From contig OX155952.1 in assembly GCA_944548615.1 (NCBI GenBank), positions 31,149,458 to 31,213,457 on the forward strand: a stretch of DNA of 64,000 bases, in the 5' to 3' direction. This DNA comes from Micropterix aruncella. Taxonomy: Eukaryota; Arthropoda; Insecta; Lepidoptera; Micropterigidae. The position numbers and the translations under genes are program-made. Of this stretch, positions 54,900-64,000 are shown in pieces. The notes under the pieces were generated by a model. That model was not told the origin of the DNA. It was given only the letters and a program-made list of their open reading frames with translations, and ran no database searches. Each line of letters opens with the position of its first letter. Positions within the stretch are counted from its first letter, which is position 1.

Positions 54900-55159
54900 G
54901 AACAGGAGCGCATGTGCGGGCGCGCCGCGTGGTGCTCGGCGCTGATGGGGCTGGCGGGCGGCGCGCTGGGCGGCGGCGGCGAGGGCGGCCGCGCGCCGGC
55001 GCCCGCGCTGGCCGCGGCGCTGGCGGCCGCCGCGCGCGCCACGCCGCGGGCCGCGCGGCTGCCCGCCGCGCTGGCGGCGCCCGCCGCGGCCGCGCTGCGC
55101 CGCAACGTGGACTTCGCGCGCGCGCCGCACCTGCGGGACCTCGTGCACGCCTACATCGG
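54900..55159 (+). CDS. CMIP: CMIP homologue, exon E with GC-rich Ala/Gly insert
   Basis: Acceptor 'tttcggtccgtgcag' and donor 'gtgagc' enclose 260 bases of about 80% GC: 86 codons from phase 0, leaving two bases. The start reads EQERMCGRAAWCSALMGLAG. Residues 20-65 are mostly Ala, Gly, Arg and Pro. The end, LRRNVDFARAPHLRDLVHAY, parallels the human [20 protein letters not shown] as remembered. The donor choice gives a split Gly codon. GC-rich codon use contrasts sharply with exons A-D. Frames in the two other phases and on the minus strand (Arg- or Pro-rich) are shadows of this exon. Confidence 0.78.
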
Positions 55160-55396
55160 GTGAGCACGACCAACCTACCGAACCGCTCGCTCAAATTAAC
55201 TATAATAATGGCACACGGCACGACGCCGTTCGGTTAACTTAACTCACAATTCGTACATGATATTTTTTTTCTCGTTCTATGGCTGATTTCCGATTCGTTA
55301 CTTCGTTATTTGCGGTATTTAGTGAAAGAAGATACGTATGACCCGTCTCTCGAAATTTTCGTTCCTAAAGTCATCCTTCCGCCTCTCTGCTATTTA

Positions 55397-56122
55397 TTTT
55401 TTTTTTTTTTTTTTTTTATTTAGGTAAAAAACAGTCATAAACAAATGTTTTTACAAATACACTTAAACAAATAGACCTACATTACCATTAATTTTAACAA
55501 AACTTGTAAATGTAGCCACAACAATATAAATGTCTAGTCGGATCGAACTGTTTTCATTTAGTACGAGTACCCTACCTAAATTATTAACTGTAAACTAAAA
55601 CTAATGCAACAACAAATCACTCAATTGTTTCCTAAAAGTAATTAATGACACTGAGAATATATCTATGTCGTTCAAAACTTTATTATAACACATGCAAGAG
55701 CGTCTGAAGAAGGTATTTTTTGCGTAGTTTGAATGAAAAAAGGGAATATAGAAAGTATCTTTTGAACGTGAGGAGGAAGACCGCGGGATTTTAAAAAGAA
55801 TTTTTTCCAAAAGGGGTGCAGAGTTGATGTGGTTATGAATAATTTTATATAAGAAAATGCTGTCTAAGAATTTTCGTCTTGAATACAGAAAATGCATTTT
55901 GTGTGTTGTTACTCTCTCTGCGTAATCGGTGCAGAGGCTACCTGTCCGAAAGTCTAATGATTTTAAACATTTCTTTTGTACCCTCTCAATCCTATCTACG
56001 TGAACAGCATACTGGGGACTCCAAACTACACTTCCGAATTCTAGGACACTACGAACAAATGCATTGTAGAGTATTTTAATGGTGTTGCCTCTGGCAAAAG
56101 GTTTAAGGTACCTGCGGTAAAT
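55397..56122 (-). mobile_element. 5'-truncated LINE with poly-A
   Basis: On the minus strand the frame is open from about 56122 to the stop at 55601: NAFVRSVLEFGSVVWSPQYA, RIERVQKKCLKSLDFR, FLYKIIHNHINSAPLLEKIL, then FHSNYAKNTFFRRSCMCYN. This is the full C-terminal region of a CR1-like ORF2 without a stop or shift over 170 codons, so the copy is young. A 180-bp 3' UTR ends in 'cctaaataaa' plus a run of A (T-run 55395-55419 on the plus strand). Only the 5' part is missing. Confidence 0.88.
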
Positions 56123-56608
56123 AAGGCCCGCAGTGCAATAAGGCCCACCGCTCGTATTTCGCGCGAAAATGTTTTTTTGATACCGCGTGGCTTACTCACA
56201 CATACAACAAGACGTACCTTGCACGGTTTGGCAACGCTGCACTGATTCGCGCGCTTCGTTCATTTAGTAGTGCGCACATTCTCGCCCGTAATGGTGGTTA
56301 TGCTGGGAATTATTACTTTCATCGTAACAAAAATGTAAGTTTTGGATATTGTTTACTATTATACTATAAAAATAAACAGCTTGTATTAGTAAATGCACTA
56401 TCATATGTGTGATGTCAACCCGTTGATGTAATTAAATTGTATATTTTTCAAGATTTTTCAACCTGTCTCGATCGGCCACAGGGCTAATAAGGCCCGGCAG
56501 TTTTGGCTTTGGGCCTTACTATACTCCCACTATCCATTTATTTAAATATCATTTACTGTTATTCTTTTATGCTTGTGGGAGAAAATAAAAGCATTTTTTA
56601 AATAATTC

Positions 56609-56708
56609 TCCTATGGGCTTTCTAATACTCCTATGGGCTTTATTATACTCCTATGGGCTTTATTATACTCCTATGGGCTTTATTATACTCCTATGGGCTT
56701 TACTATAC
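56609..56708 (+). repeat. Five tandem copies of a 20-bp unit
   Basis: Unit 'ctcctatgggctttattata', with single-base variants in the first and last copies. It encodes repetitive GLYYTPM-type frames that are not genes. Confidence 0.95.
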
Positions 56709-56760
56709 TCCGTACTTAATCAAGTGTCTAATTGTTACAGACATTTGCGGAATTTTAAAA

Positions 56761-56885
56761 ATGCCGCCAACGCGTGCCAAATGGTCACAAGAGAGTCTGC
56801 AAACGGCAATGGCTGCAGTAGAGCGTGGACAGCTAAGCCAACGTGCTGCAGCAGACCAGCATGGTATTCCACGGCGTACATTGTA
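56761..56885 (+). pseudogene. psq/CENP-B-type helix-turn-helix of a pogo-like transposase
   Basis: ATG opens MPPTRAKWSQESLQTAMAAV then ERGQLSQRAAADQHGIPRRT L, followed directly by TAA. KWxxESLxxAxxAVxxGxLSxRxAAxxxGIPRxTL is the psq DNA-binding motif at the N-terminus of pogo/Tigger transposases. In the next frame NDLKIIT appears after the stop, so a small indel probably ended the frame. The catalytic DDE part is not found in the window. Confidence 0.75.
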
Positions 56886-56889
56886 ATGA

Positions 56890-59708
56890 TCTGAAAATCA
56901 TCACATGATCGCTTAGCAGCTCTAAGCTAACCGAAAATAGATTAATCGAATTTAAAATTAAATTGTACTTGAAAAAGATCATAGTGACATCTAGCGATTT
57001 AATTAGGAACTAAAAACTGACAGATGAAAGAAGGGCCGTTGCTAAACTATAGAGCGCAGTGCCAGAGTCACATAAATAAAAGGGTTTGAGTAGTTTTTGA
57101 GAGTTAAGGACATTATTAGGGGTTTAAATATAGACAATCAGGAATATTTGGCAAGAAATTAGCATATTTTGAGATTTTTACGAAAAATCGACGTAAATAT
57201 CAATAATTGACAAATAGACAATAGAAGCATGTTTATGGTCTTAAAAAAGTCGACCGATTGGTTTTTCAAAGAAATATAAAAAGGGGTTCATTAAATAGTA
57301 GGAATTATGGGAGAATCAATAGCAATATAGATAAAGTCATTTGAAGAACATTTAATTTATTATTAAGAGAAATTGGAAAACATAATCGACATCGATGGAA
57401 GAAAGCCGAATCGATGATGTCCAAAGAATTTTTCACCAAATAATTGCCAGTCAAAATAAAATTTAATAGTTAAAATGAGGAAATTTAGAAACACTTAATT
57501 AAAATAGAGGAATTACTAGATAAAAATACTATCAATAAATAAAATTGAAATAAAATAGTTATATTATTTCGCTTTCAAATGCGAAAGCGGAAACGATGCA
57601 CAAGAAAGGCGGCAAGGTGAAGTCAAAGTATGATGATTTCCCGCCGAATATGAAACATCAATTTCTCATAATACGTAAAATAAATACTTAAAATCATTTG
57701 TAGAATTAGAAGCACGAATTATCGTTAAGAAATTCGTTTGTTACCAATGTGGCAGAGCGTTATTTAACGAAAAAATAGATAAATCAGATCGTTTTATGAT
57801 TGATTAGTCAATAGTTGTGGGTTAAATTATCAAAAAAAGGTCACATCGATAAGGGTGTTATAAAAGGGATGGACGTGTTGCTTCCGGCATCCATTAAGAA
57901 ATTTTAGTTGCACGCACAAAAGCTGCGAAAGTTTGGGAAAGAAAAGTATATTTTGGTGCTCAGATGTAAGAATAAACAGTTTAAAATAAGGGCACTGAGA
58001 TGCTGTGAAGCATTTTAGTGCCCAGTTCATTTAAATTCGTATAAAGTGTGCAGATCGTACATCACAGAAACGCCTTATCGCAATCGCCATTGATGCGCTT
58101 TTTACAAGGACACTAAAAAACGAACAAATAATAGAAATCCAGTGCTAAAAATGTGAATCGAGAGAGCTACGCGGGTTGGCATGTAAAAAAATCCAACATT
58201 TCATATAAAATAGAAGTACGAGATTTCGTCGGGGCAATACGAAAATTATATCCAAGATGGCGAACGAATCAAACTGAAACGTCAGATTGAGATCACAACA
58301 TTGCGAACGTCCTTCGGAGGTGTATAAATTAGCGTCGAAATAAGGGAAAAACATTGATGAGAATGCAGTAACGGCTTGAAAATTGCAGTACGATAGCGAA
58401 GCGGTTGAGGTTTCTAAAGAGACATTCTTCTTGGTGATGGCAGATTTCTAGGAAGGCGACGCGCATCGAAGAAATTGACATTAGTTATAAGTGCATAATG
58501 TGAATGCAGCTGTAAATACGGGAAGTATAGCCGAGAGTCATTGTCGGCAAAGATGTACTAAAAATATGTAAGTTTATTTTGCCGAAGCTGGCGTTATTTA
58601 ATTATTTGGGCCGAAGCTAGCAACCGATATTGTCATTGTTGTATATTTTTTGGGGTTATAAATATTCGAGTTTTGTGGGTTTGTTGAAATTATTAGAATG
58701 TTAAGTAGTTGTAACGTAAATGCGTGATTTCTACATATTTGCACGTTAACTAAAAATGAGGCATTTAACATCGATTGGTATGAATAGTCGTTGATAGTTC
58801 TACGAGGTAAACCTCTAGTCAGACTATTATTTAATTTGGAAGAGAGTTAGCCTTTGCTAACTCCGTTGATTCAGACACCAGCCATTATATAATGTGCTTT
58901 TAATTTGGAAACTAGTTAAGGAAACATTCGAATTATACTGAATGTTAGAATAAGATTAAAGATAAGGAAAATTGTAGATTATATTAAGGTTTTTTTTGTT
59001 TTGACTGATCGATGGGGTTTCAAGGATAACGGGGAGGAATAGTATTAATAGAAATAATAGAACGAAAACCATATGGACATTCAGTGGACTGAATGGTAAC
59101 CAGGTCGTAGTTTATATCGGGCATTAGCGACTGCGGTCATTTAAATTCATTATATCACTGGAACGCCATCGACTAGTTAACAGTGTGTTAGTTTATAAGT
59201 AATTTTGTTGTTGTATGTAAACATTACGATTCATGTTTCAATATAAATTGACATTGAACACATTTAAATAAATAAAGGATTAGAATCTAATTGTCGAATT
59301 TCACGACGGAGATTTAAACTCATGCATTATCAATATTAATATTATTTTATTAACAATCGACTGAACGCAGCCATTGTTGTCATCGACAAATAATCGATCG
59401 AAAATAACTCAAAGAATAAATTGTAAATATTTTGTGGTGAATTAGGCGCTCATTATTATAAATATAATTCACAATAATAGTACTTAAACTAAAATAGAAG
59501 AATTTATAATTTTAATTGTTAATATATGCATTTTGGTTTAATATATGGATTATTAATTGGAGAAGATTTGTTTCATTGAGGAAGTAAATACAAAGAGGGA
59601 AATTATTAGGCAAGGTATTGGAAGCCTATCCCTCTTGAAGGTAATATTATCACTGTCGTTGTATGGTGGTAACATATTGAAATAGATATAGTAAAATCTT
59701 CTCTGACA
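56890..59708. other. AT-rich stretch upstream of gag, LTR candidate not resolved
   Basis: No ORF of note. A 5' LTR of the gag element should lie here. 'gttataaatattcgagttttg' near 58655 could be a TATA-type promoter, but I found no second copy of any long segment, so LTR boundaries are not assigned. Confidence 0.3.
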
Positions 59709-59962
59709 TATGCCGTCCCAATGTGGTGGGCCAATAGACATTGAAAGCATCGTAACATAACATAGAGAATATAAAATCATAACTCACAGATAGAAATAGA
59801 AGTGAGAAGTAGTAGTAAAAATCAACTCTACATATGGCGTCCAACTAGTGGGGCTGTTTGAAGATTGATTCATAAAATAGACATAAAGAAATAGTAGTAG
59901 TATATTATAATAGGTAAGTAAAAATCTAGCTTACAAATGCCGTCCCAACGTGTGGGGCCTTG
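59709..59962 (+). promoter_or_regulatory. Three primer-binding-site-like repeats in the retroelement leader
   Basis: 'tgccgtcccaatgtggtggg' (59711), 'tggcgtccaactagtggggc' (59835) and 'tgccgtcccaacgtgtgggg' (59938) each follow an 'aca(t/a)a' and resemble TGGCGCCCAACGTGGGGC, the tRNA-Lys-type primer-binding site. Spacing is 124 and 103 bases, and the sequences after each (rich in aaaatag, tagtagta) also look related, so the unit around the site was triplicated. Confidence 0.6.
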
Positions 59963-60239
59963 ATAGATTCTAAATAAAATAAATAGTAAATTATTTTCGA
60001 TCGATCGTAATTTGGGCATTTGATAAATAAGAAATATAGAAACATGAATCGTGTGATATAACTGTATATTTAGCATTGCGAATTGTTGATATATTGTATA
60101 TGTGTGTTGTTTTCTAGAAATCTGCCTATATACATAATTTAACGTTATTGTACATTATGTACACATGTTGACTGCATTCGTCGTAATTAAATCAACGATT
60201 AAAATAGTACCTCGGGAATAAGAATAGTTTAAAATAAAA

Positions 60240-60560
60240 ATAAACAAATTAGATTGGTAATTAATTTTATTAAAATTAGGCTGAAATTAAAATAAATTAA
60301 AATAATTGTAATTAGGACGCCGCGGATAATAACCTTTGGCACGATAGCAATCGTCAACCTTTTGCTTTGAATAAAAATAAAAATAATTAAATTCGTTTAA
60401 TCAATAATAAAATAAAATAAAATAAATTCGTTTAAATAAAAAATAAAATAAATTAAATTTATTTTGAATCAAAATAAAAATAAATAAAATAAATTAATTA
60501 AATTTATTTTAAATTAAAATAAAATAAATTAAATACGACAAATAAATTAAGAATAGACGT
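60240..60560 (+). repeat. Low-complexity (taaaataaaataaat)n leader
   Basis: Near-pure A/T tract with 'aaataaaataaattaaat' repeats between the primer-binding-site-like units and the gag start. Confidence 0.85.
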
Positions 60561-60570
60561 AGACATCATA

Positions 60571-61770
60571 ATGTCTCAAACAGCTTCGTCATCGAAAAAA
60601 CGAAGGCTGGAGAGAGATATATCTCAGGGACGTGTGGAACCATTATTCGGAATTAGGCAGAAAGAAGATTTTTATAACACTGTGTCTCAATGGAACCTGG
60701 ATGTAGACCAGGAAAATAAAATGTTTTTGGATAGGGAAAGGGAGCAAATGGCGGATAAGATTCAAGAGTTAGAAAGAAAATTGTCGCAATTAGAAATAGG
60801 AAGAGATGCGAAGAGGAAATCTATAAAACCACGTTTCGAACCTGTGCAATCGGGGTACAATGACATATATAAATGGGGTCTACGTTTTTCAGGGGAACAT
60901 TCTGTCTTAGAGTTTATAGAATCATGTGAGGATAGACTACGATCGCGTCGTGCAAACAGTGAGGAGCTCATACAATCGTTTACTGAATTGTTGAGTGGAG
61001 CAGCCCTGAAATGGTTTAGGTCAATTAGGACGAATGATTTGACTTGGTCGCAGTTAAAGGCGAAATTAGTAGAGCGTTTTGAACCAATCAATTATCAAAT
61101 TAAAATTGATAGTCAGATACGCAATTTGAAACAAAAGCCGTCGCAGAATATTCAGGAATTCATAACTGAAGTTCGGGGTTTGAATGCCCTTTTAAAAGAG
61201 CAAATTGGGGAGTCAATGTTATTGGAGATTCTTAAAATTAATATTGCGGATAGGTACAAACCTATTCTAGGCTCTCAAATCTTAACGACAATAGAAGAAT
61301 TAGTTAAATATGCGATGAACTTCGAACAATATTTAGAAAAGGAGACGACTGCAAAACCTTTCAAACATTTTCAAAATAAAACCGTCGCGACCGTGTCAAA
61401 AGAGAATATAGTGTATAATAGGAATAATAATCGGGGAGGTTTCACTGGATATAGGGGACGCGGACGTGGATATACTGTAAATGCGTTTAATACGGGGAGA
61501 TCGAATTATTCTGATTTGACTGGGCCTGGAAACCAGAGTCACAGGAAGTGCCTTAAATGTCAGGAAGTAGGGCATCATTTTAAGTTTTGTCCTAATATTC
61601 GCGGTAAAATCTGTTTCGGATGCAGGTTAGAAGGGTTTACCATTAGGGAATGTACTGGCTGCGTGAAGAATAGCGAGATCGTTGATAATAAAACAGGGGA
61701 CGTCCGACGGAATAGAGAATCGGGAGACCCTGAAACAGCTCATGGATCACGGAGTCAGGGAAACGAATAG
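60571..61770 (+). CDS. gag: Ty3/gypsy-type retrotransposon Gag
   Basis: A 399-residue intact frame with ATG in a clean 'ataATGtct' context. A coiled coil is predicted by eye at about residues 48-75 (REREQMADKIQELERKLSQL). The retrotransposon Gag (capsid-like) domain lies at about 95-255, with LLSGAALKWFRSI and LKQKPSQNIQEFITEV as typical blocks. A Gly/Arg-rich linker (RGGFTGYRGRGRGY) precedes zinc knuckles: CLKCQEVGHHFKFC at 327-340 is a full CX2CX4HX4C; CFGCRLEGFTIREC at 348-361 has Phe for His, so the second knuckle is broken. Gag packages the element RNA in particles. The protease frame follows downstream in another phase. Confidence 0.9.
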   Translation: MSQTASSSKKRRLERDISQGRVEPLFGIRQKEDFYNTVSQWNLDVDQENKMFLDREREQMADKIQELERKLSQLEIGRDAKRKSIKPRFEPVQSGYNDIYKWGLRFSGEHSVLEFIESCEDRLRSRRANSEELIQSFTELLSGAALKWFRSIRTNDLTWSQLKAKLVERFEPINYQIKIDSQIRNLKQKPSQNIQEFITEVRGLNALLKEQIGESMLLEILKINIADRYKPILGSQILTTIEELVKYAMNFEQYLEKETTAKPFKHFQNKTVATVSKENIVYNRNNNRGGFTGYRGRGRGYTVNAFNTGRSNYSDLTGPGNQSHRKCLKCQEVGHHFKFCPNIRGKICFGCRLEGFTIRECTGCVKNSEIVDNKTGDVRRNRESGDPETAHGSRSQGNE

Positions 61771-61834
61771 AGAACTCGATGGCTGGGAGGGGGTCGTCGG
61801 TTCGCATTTTTAATAATACCTAAATAGTAATGAT

Positions 61835-62089
61835 ATGGATCAGAGACCTTATATTTATGTAAGGTTAAATAATTTTAAATTAAAAGCATTAGTAGATACA
61901 GGATCTTCTGTTAATATAATAGGGAGAAAATATATAACATTATTTCAGGGTTGTGCGTTTGATAACAAATGCAATAATATACAATTGATGTCGGCGGATG
62001 GTACGATACAGAATATTATAGGAGAATTGGATATAGATACCAAATATGAGGACGTTTGCCGACGTTTAAAATACATACTTAGTAAATAG
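61835..62089 (+). pseudogene. Retrotransposon aspartic protease, truncated
   Basis: The 84-codon frame has YVRLNNFKLKALVDTGSSVN, with the catalytic DTGS of retropepsins, followed by IIGRKYITL. It then runs to a stop after GELDIDTKYEDV, without the second conserved (I/L)G(R/N)-containing half. It is offset from the gag frame by one base and separated by stops (61768-61834), so it needs frameshifting or is disconnected. No reverse transcriptase, RNase H or integrase follows in the window. Confidence 0.8.
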
Positions 62090-64000
62090 ATACTTAAAAT
62101 ACTTACTTATATATAAAATCGGAAGGTAAAGCCATAGGGCGATGCCACATAAAAGATATGGTAAAAATTAGTAAGGGGTGATTAAAGAACCTTACGATTC
62201 TATCGGTTGAGTGATTAGTTGTAGAAGCTCAATAAATTATGGGGATTATAAAAAAAAACTCACGGTTTTGTTGATGGTATGTTTTGTGGTTGTCATAGCA
62301 TTATAATATTATTATATTGGCTGTCATGGCGGTTATTATTATTTTATTGAGAGAATAACCAGCAGATTATTTTGAATATCAGAGTTATTGATTGTAGCGG
62401 GGTGTGTGTTCTTGTATATGTATTGGATTATTATTATACCAACATAATAAATATTTTAACACGATATATTAAACATTAGATTTCATCATTTTTCAAGTTA
62501 TAAATTACATTACAGATAATATCATTATCCTGTTCATTTCTAGTAATAGATTATCATCCTATCCATCATCCTATCACCATTCCTATCCTACCATTCTATC
62601 ATACACTACCTATCCTATCACATTCCTTATTTCTATTCCATTACCAAAGTCTTAATAGCAACAAATCATTAATGCCATACACCAAAAGCAGTATACAATA
62701 AATCAGAAATATTTTTAATTACAATACATATTAGCTTACACATTTAGTTGAGCATTATAGTTTTAATTTTTATCACATTAGAATCACACATTATTGCATA
62801 TATATATATATATATAGCATACAGTTACATTTACTAAACATATTATCCATTTGATACTTATATGTATGAGAGAATGCACCTCGTGAAATCGTTGAGTTGT
62901 AAAATATTGTTAATAAGCTGACAGTTTTTTCATTTGGGTATCTAGTGGAGTGATATTGTTTTGCAAAATTGGGAAAGAGTTATATCGAGGAGAGCGTTGT
63001 GTTGTTTGAATCTCTTCGTTTTAAGCAACAAGTATTCCTTTCCTATCCTATCCTATCTTATCCTAAATCCTATCCTAATCACCTACAACTTGTTGTCCAA
63101 TCATTCCTACCTAAAGCGAAGAAATACAAGCGAACACGATTAGGAATCTCATTAGTGTAATAAGTTTTTGTTGTTGAACTAAATGGCAAAGCAGTATCGG
63201 GATACGATTATTATATTGGAGAGAAGATTCCAAAGTATTATTAGTAAAGTCGATGGATTATTGTTATTGATAAAGTTGGTTGATCGTTATATTATTGAGA
63301 CTGTATAGGGCCAGATTAGAATCATTATTATAATTATTATAAAATATATTTTTGGAATTGAGTTATAGTGCTATATAGAAAGCGACTATAAGATGAATGG
63401 AGAGTCATATTAATATTGGTATTTAGTATAGAATGTTTGGTGGTATTGTCGACGTCTCGCTATTTTAGAGCGGGATGAAGAAATTAGAATCGAAAAATAG
63501 CGCAAATTTTTAGAGCGACTATAATATTTATGGGAATTTTTATCTGAAGTGGGCGGTCTTCGGAGTTGGAGCCACTGCTCGGGTCCATGGTTTTGTTTTG
63601 TATTTGGTAACTTGCGAGGGAGTATATATGGAGGTCTCGGCAAGGTTGAGGTCGCACCTCAACGCGTGACCCTGATCAGGTCTACGCTTTTGGACGAGTT
63701 GACACCCAGAGTCGGATATGGTCTAGATTCGACAGGGAGGAGCTCAGATACCCAATGGGATTATTATTATTACGGTGGCATTATGGTTACATGCACCAAG
63801 GGGGTTATTATGGTGTTGCGAAATTAGAATAGGCCGGATATTGATTTAGTTTATGTTATGAAGGAGATAAATAGTAGCGATCCAGGAGGGTGAGAGAAGA
63901 AGGACGATAAATACATTTGTTAATTAGTAAACCAACATAAGTTGTGATGAAGGAGGGGATTGATTTTGGTATGAAGATAGAATGAAAGGCGCTGTGAACG
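62090..64000. other. Non-coding 3' part of the pol-less retroelement or flank
   Basis: No reverse transcriptase, integrase or envelope motif is recognised in any frame. Pyrimidine-rich (tatcc)n patches occur at 62540-62640 and 63040-63075, and (ta)n at 62800-62817. 'gaaggaggggattgattttgg' at 63949 could be a polypurine tract followed by TG, the start of a 3' LTR, but the window ends 40 bases later and no matching 5' LTR was found. Confidence 0.4.

Larger units (their letters stand above)
56131..56885 (+). mobile_element. Left end of a pogo-like DNA transposon
   Basis: 'cagtgcaataaggcccaccg' at 56131 begins with CAGT as pogo/Tigger termini do; the 'ataaggccc' word recurs at 56488-56497. A psq-type helix-turn-helix start codon follows at 56761. 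The right part was not found. A 20-bp tandem array (56609-56708) lies in the leader. Confidence 0.55.

Noticed and set aside
54767..55237. Long Arg-, Pro- and Ala-rich ORFs on both strands
   Set aside because: All are alternate-frame shadows of the GC-rich CMIP exon E; stop codons are rare there because of composition.
63549..63827. 92-residue ORF after the protease as an envelope or pol remnant
   Set aside because: No reverse transcriptase, integrase, signal peptide or membrane motif is visible; Tyr/Gly composition reflects (tta)n repeats.
56885..64000. Pair of long terminal repeats for the gag element
   Set aside because: Read both ends for a repeated segment beginning TG and ending CA; none was found inside the window, so LTR coordinates are not given.
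1..64000. CRISPR arrays, tRNA genes and bacterial-type operons
   Set aside because: The tandem repeats seen are contiguous units without unique spacers, no cloverleaf tRNA was recognised, and gene structure is intron-bearing eukaryotic.

Overview
The window is AT-rich eukaryotic DNA, most likely from an insect and probably a moth or butterfly. It holds parts of one intron-rich host gene buried in transposable elements: Tc1/mariner, maT-like, PIF/Harbinger, hAT, P/THAP, pogo-like, LINE, Penelope-like and Ty3/gypsy-type elements. There is no operon-like packing, no rRNA or tRNA cluster and no CRISPR array. The lepidopteran assignment is inference from the mix of elements, not from a diagnostic gene.

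Host gene. Five short plus-strand exons (5701-5829, 33177-33227, 50881-50952, 52071-52160, 54900-55159) have AG acceptors and GT donors, and the junctions that can be joined are all phase 0. Their translation follows, nearly residue for residue, the C-terminal half of the PH domain and the next segment of vertebrate C-Maf-inducing protein (CMIP). Introns of 27.3 kb and 17.7 kb carry most of the repeats. A segment of about 35-45 residues expected between the fourth and fifth exons was not found, and the fifth exon carries a GC-rich Ala/Gly/Arg insert. A separate exon-like ORF lies on the minus strand at 35468-35605 (unrecognised).

Mobile layer, left to right: LINE ends and dispersed families A-D (0.4-16 kb); a deleted Tc1 element just after the first CMIP exon; a maT-like and a mariner-like transposase remnant; a Harbinger remnant with transposase start and MADF exon (15535-16564); a 9.2-kb element (17828-27053) with CACTGAGAGAAAT termini, TA target duplication and two 1.7-2.1 kb arms made of degenerate CCTTCC/GGAAGG words; a complete family-B element (31.3-32.3 kb); a 5S-rRNA-like sequence and a MITE (36.7-37.2 kb); a full-length but stop-riddled mariner (37617-38936); a P-superfamily THAP transposon with termini and target duplication (41351-46278), directly followed by a MITE at the same 7-bp target word; a hAT-like MITE with perfect 8-bp target duplication; a Penelope-like GIY-YIG fragment; several LINE tails; a pogo-like psq helix-turn-helix start; and a pol-less LTR-retrotransposon remnant with intact gag and part of a protease (about 57-64 kb).

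Almost every element coding region is broken. The retrotransposon gag (60571-61770) is the only long intact ORF. The strongest unusual objects are the 9.2-kb element with satellite-like arms, the triple GTTACAC target at the P element, the three primer-binding-site-like repeats before gag, and the CMIP gene structure itself.
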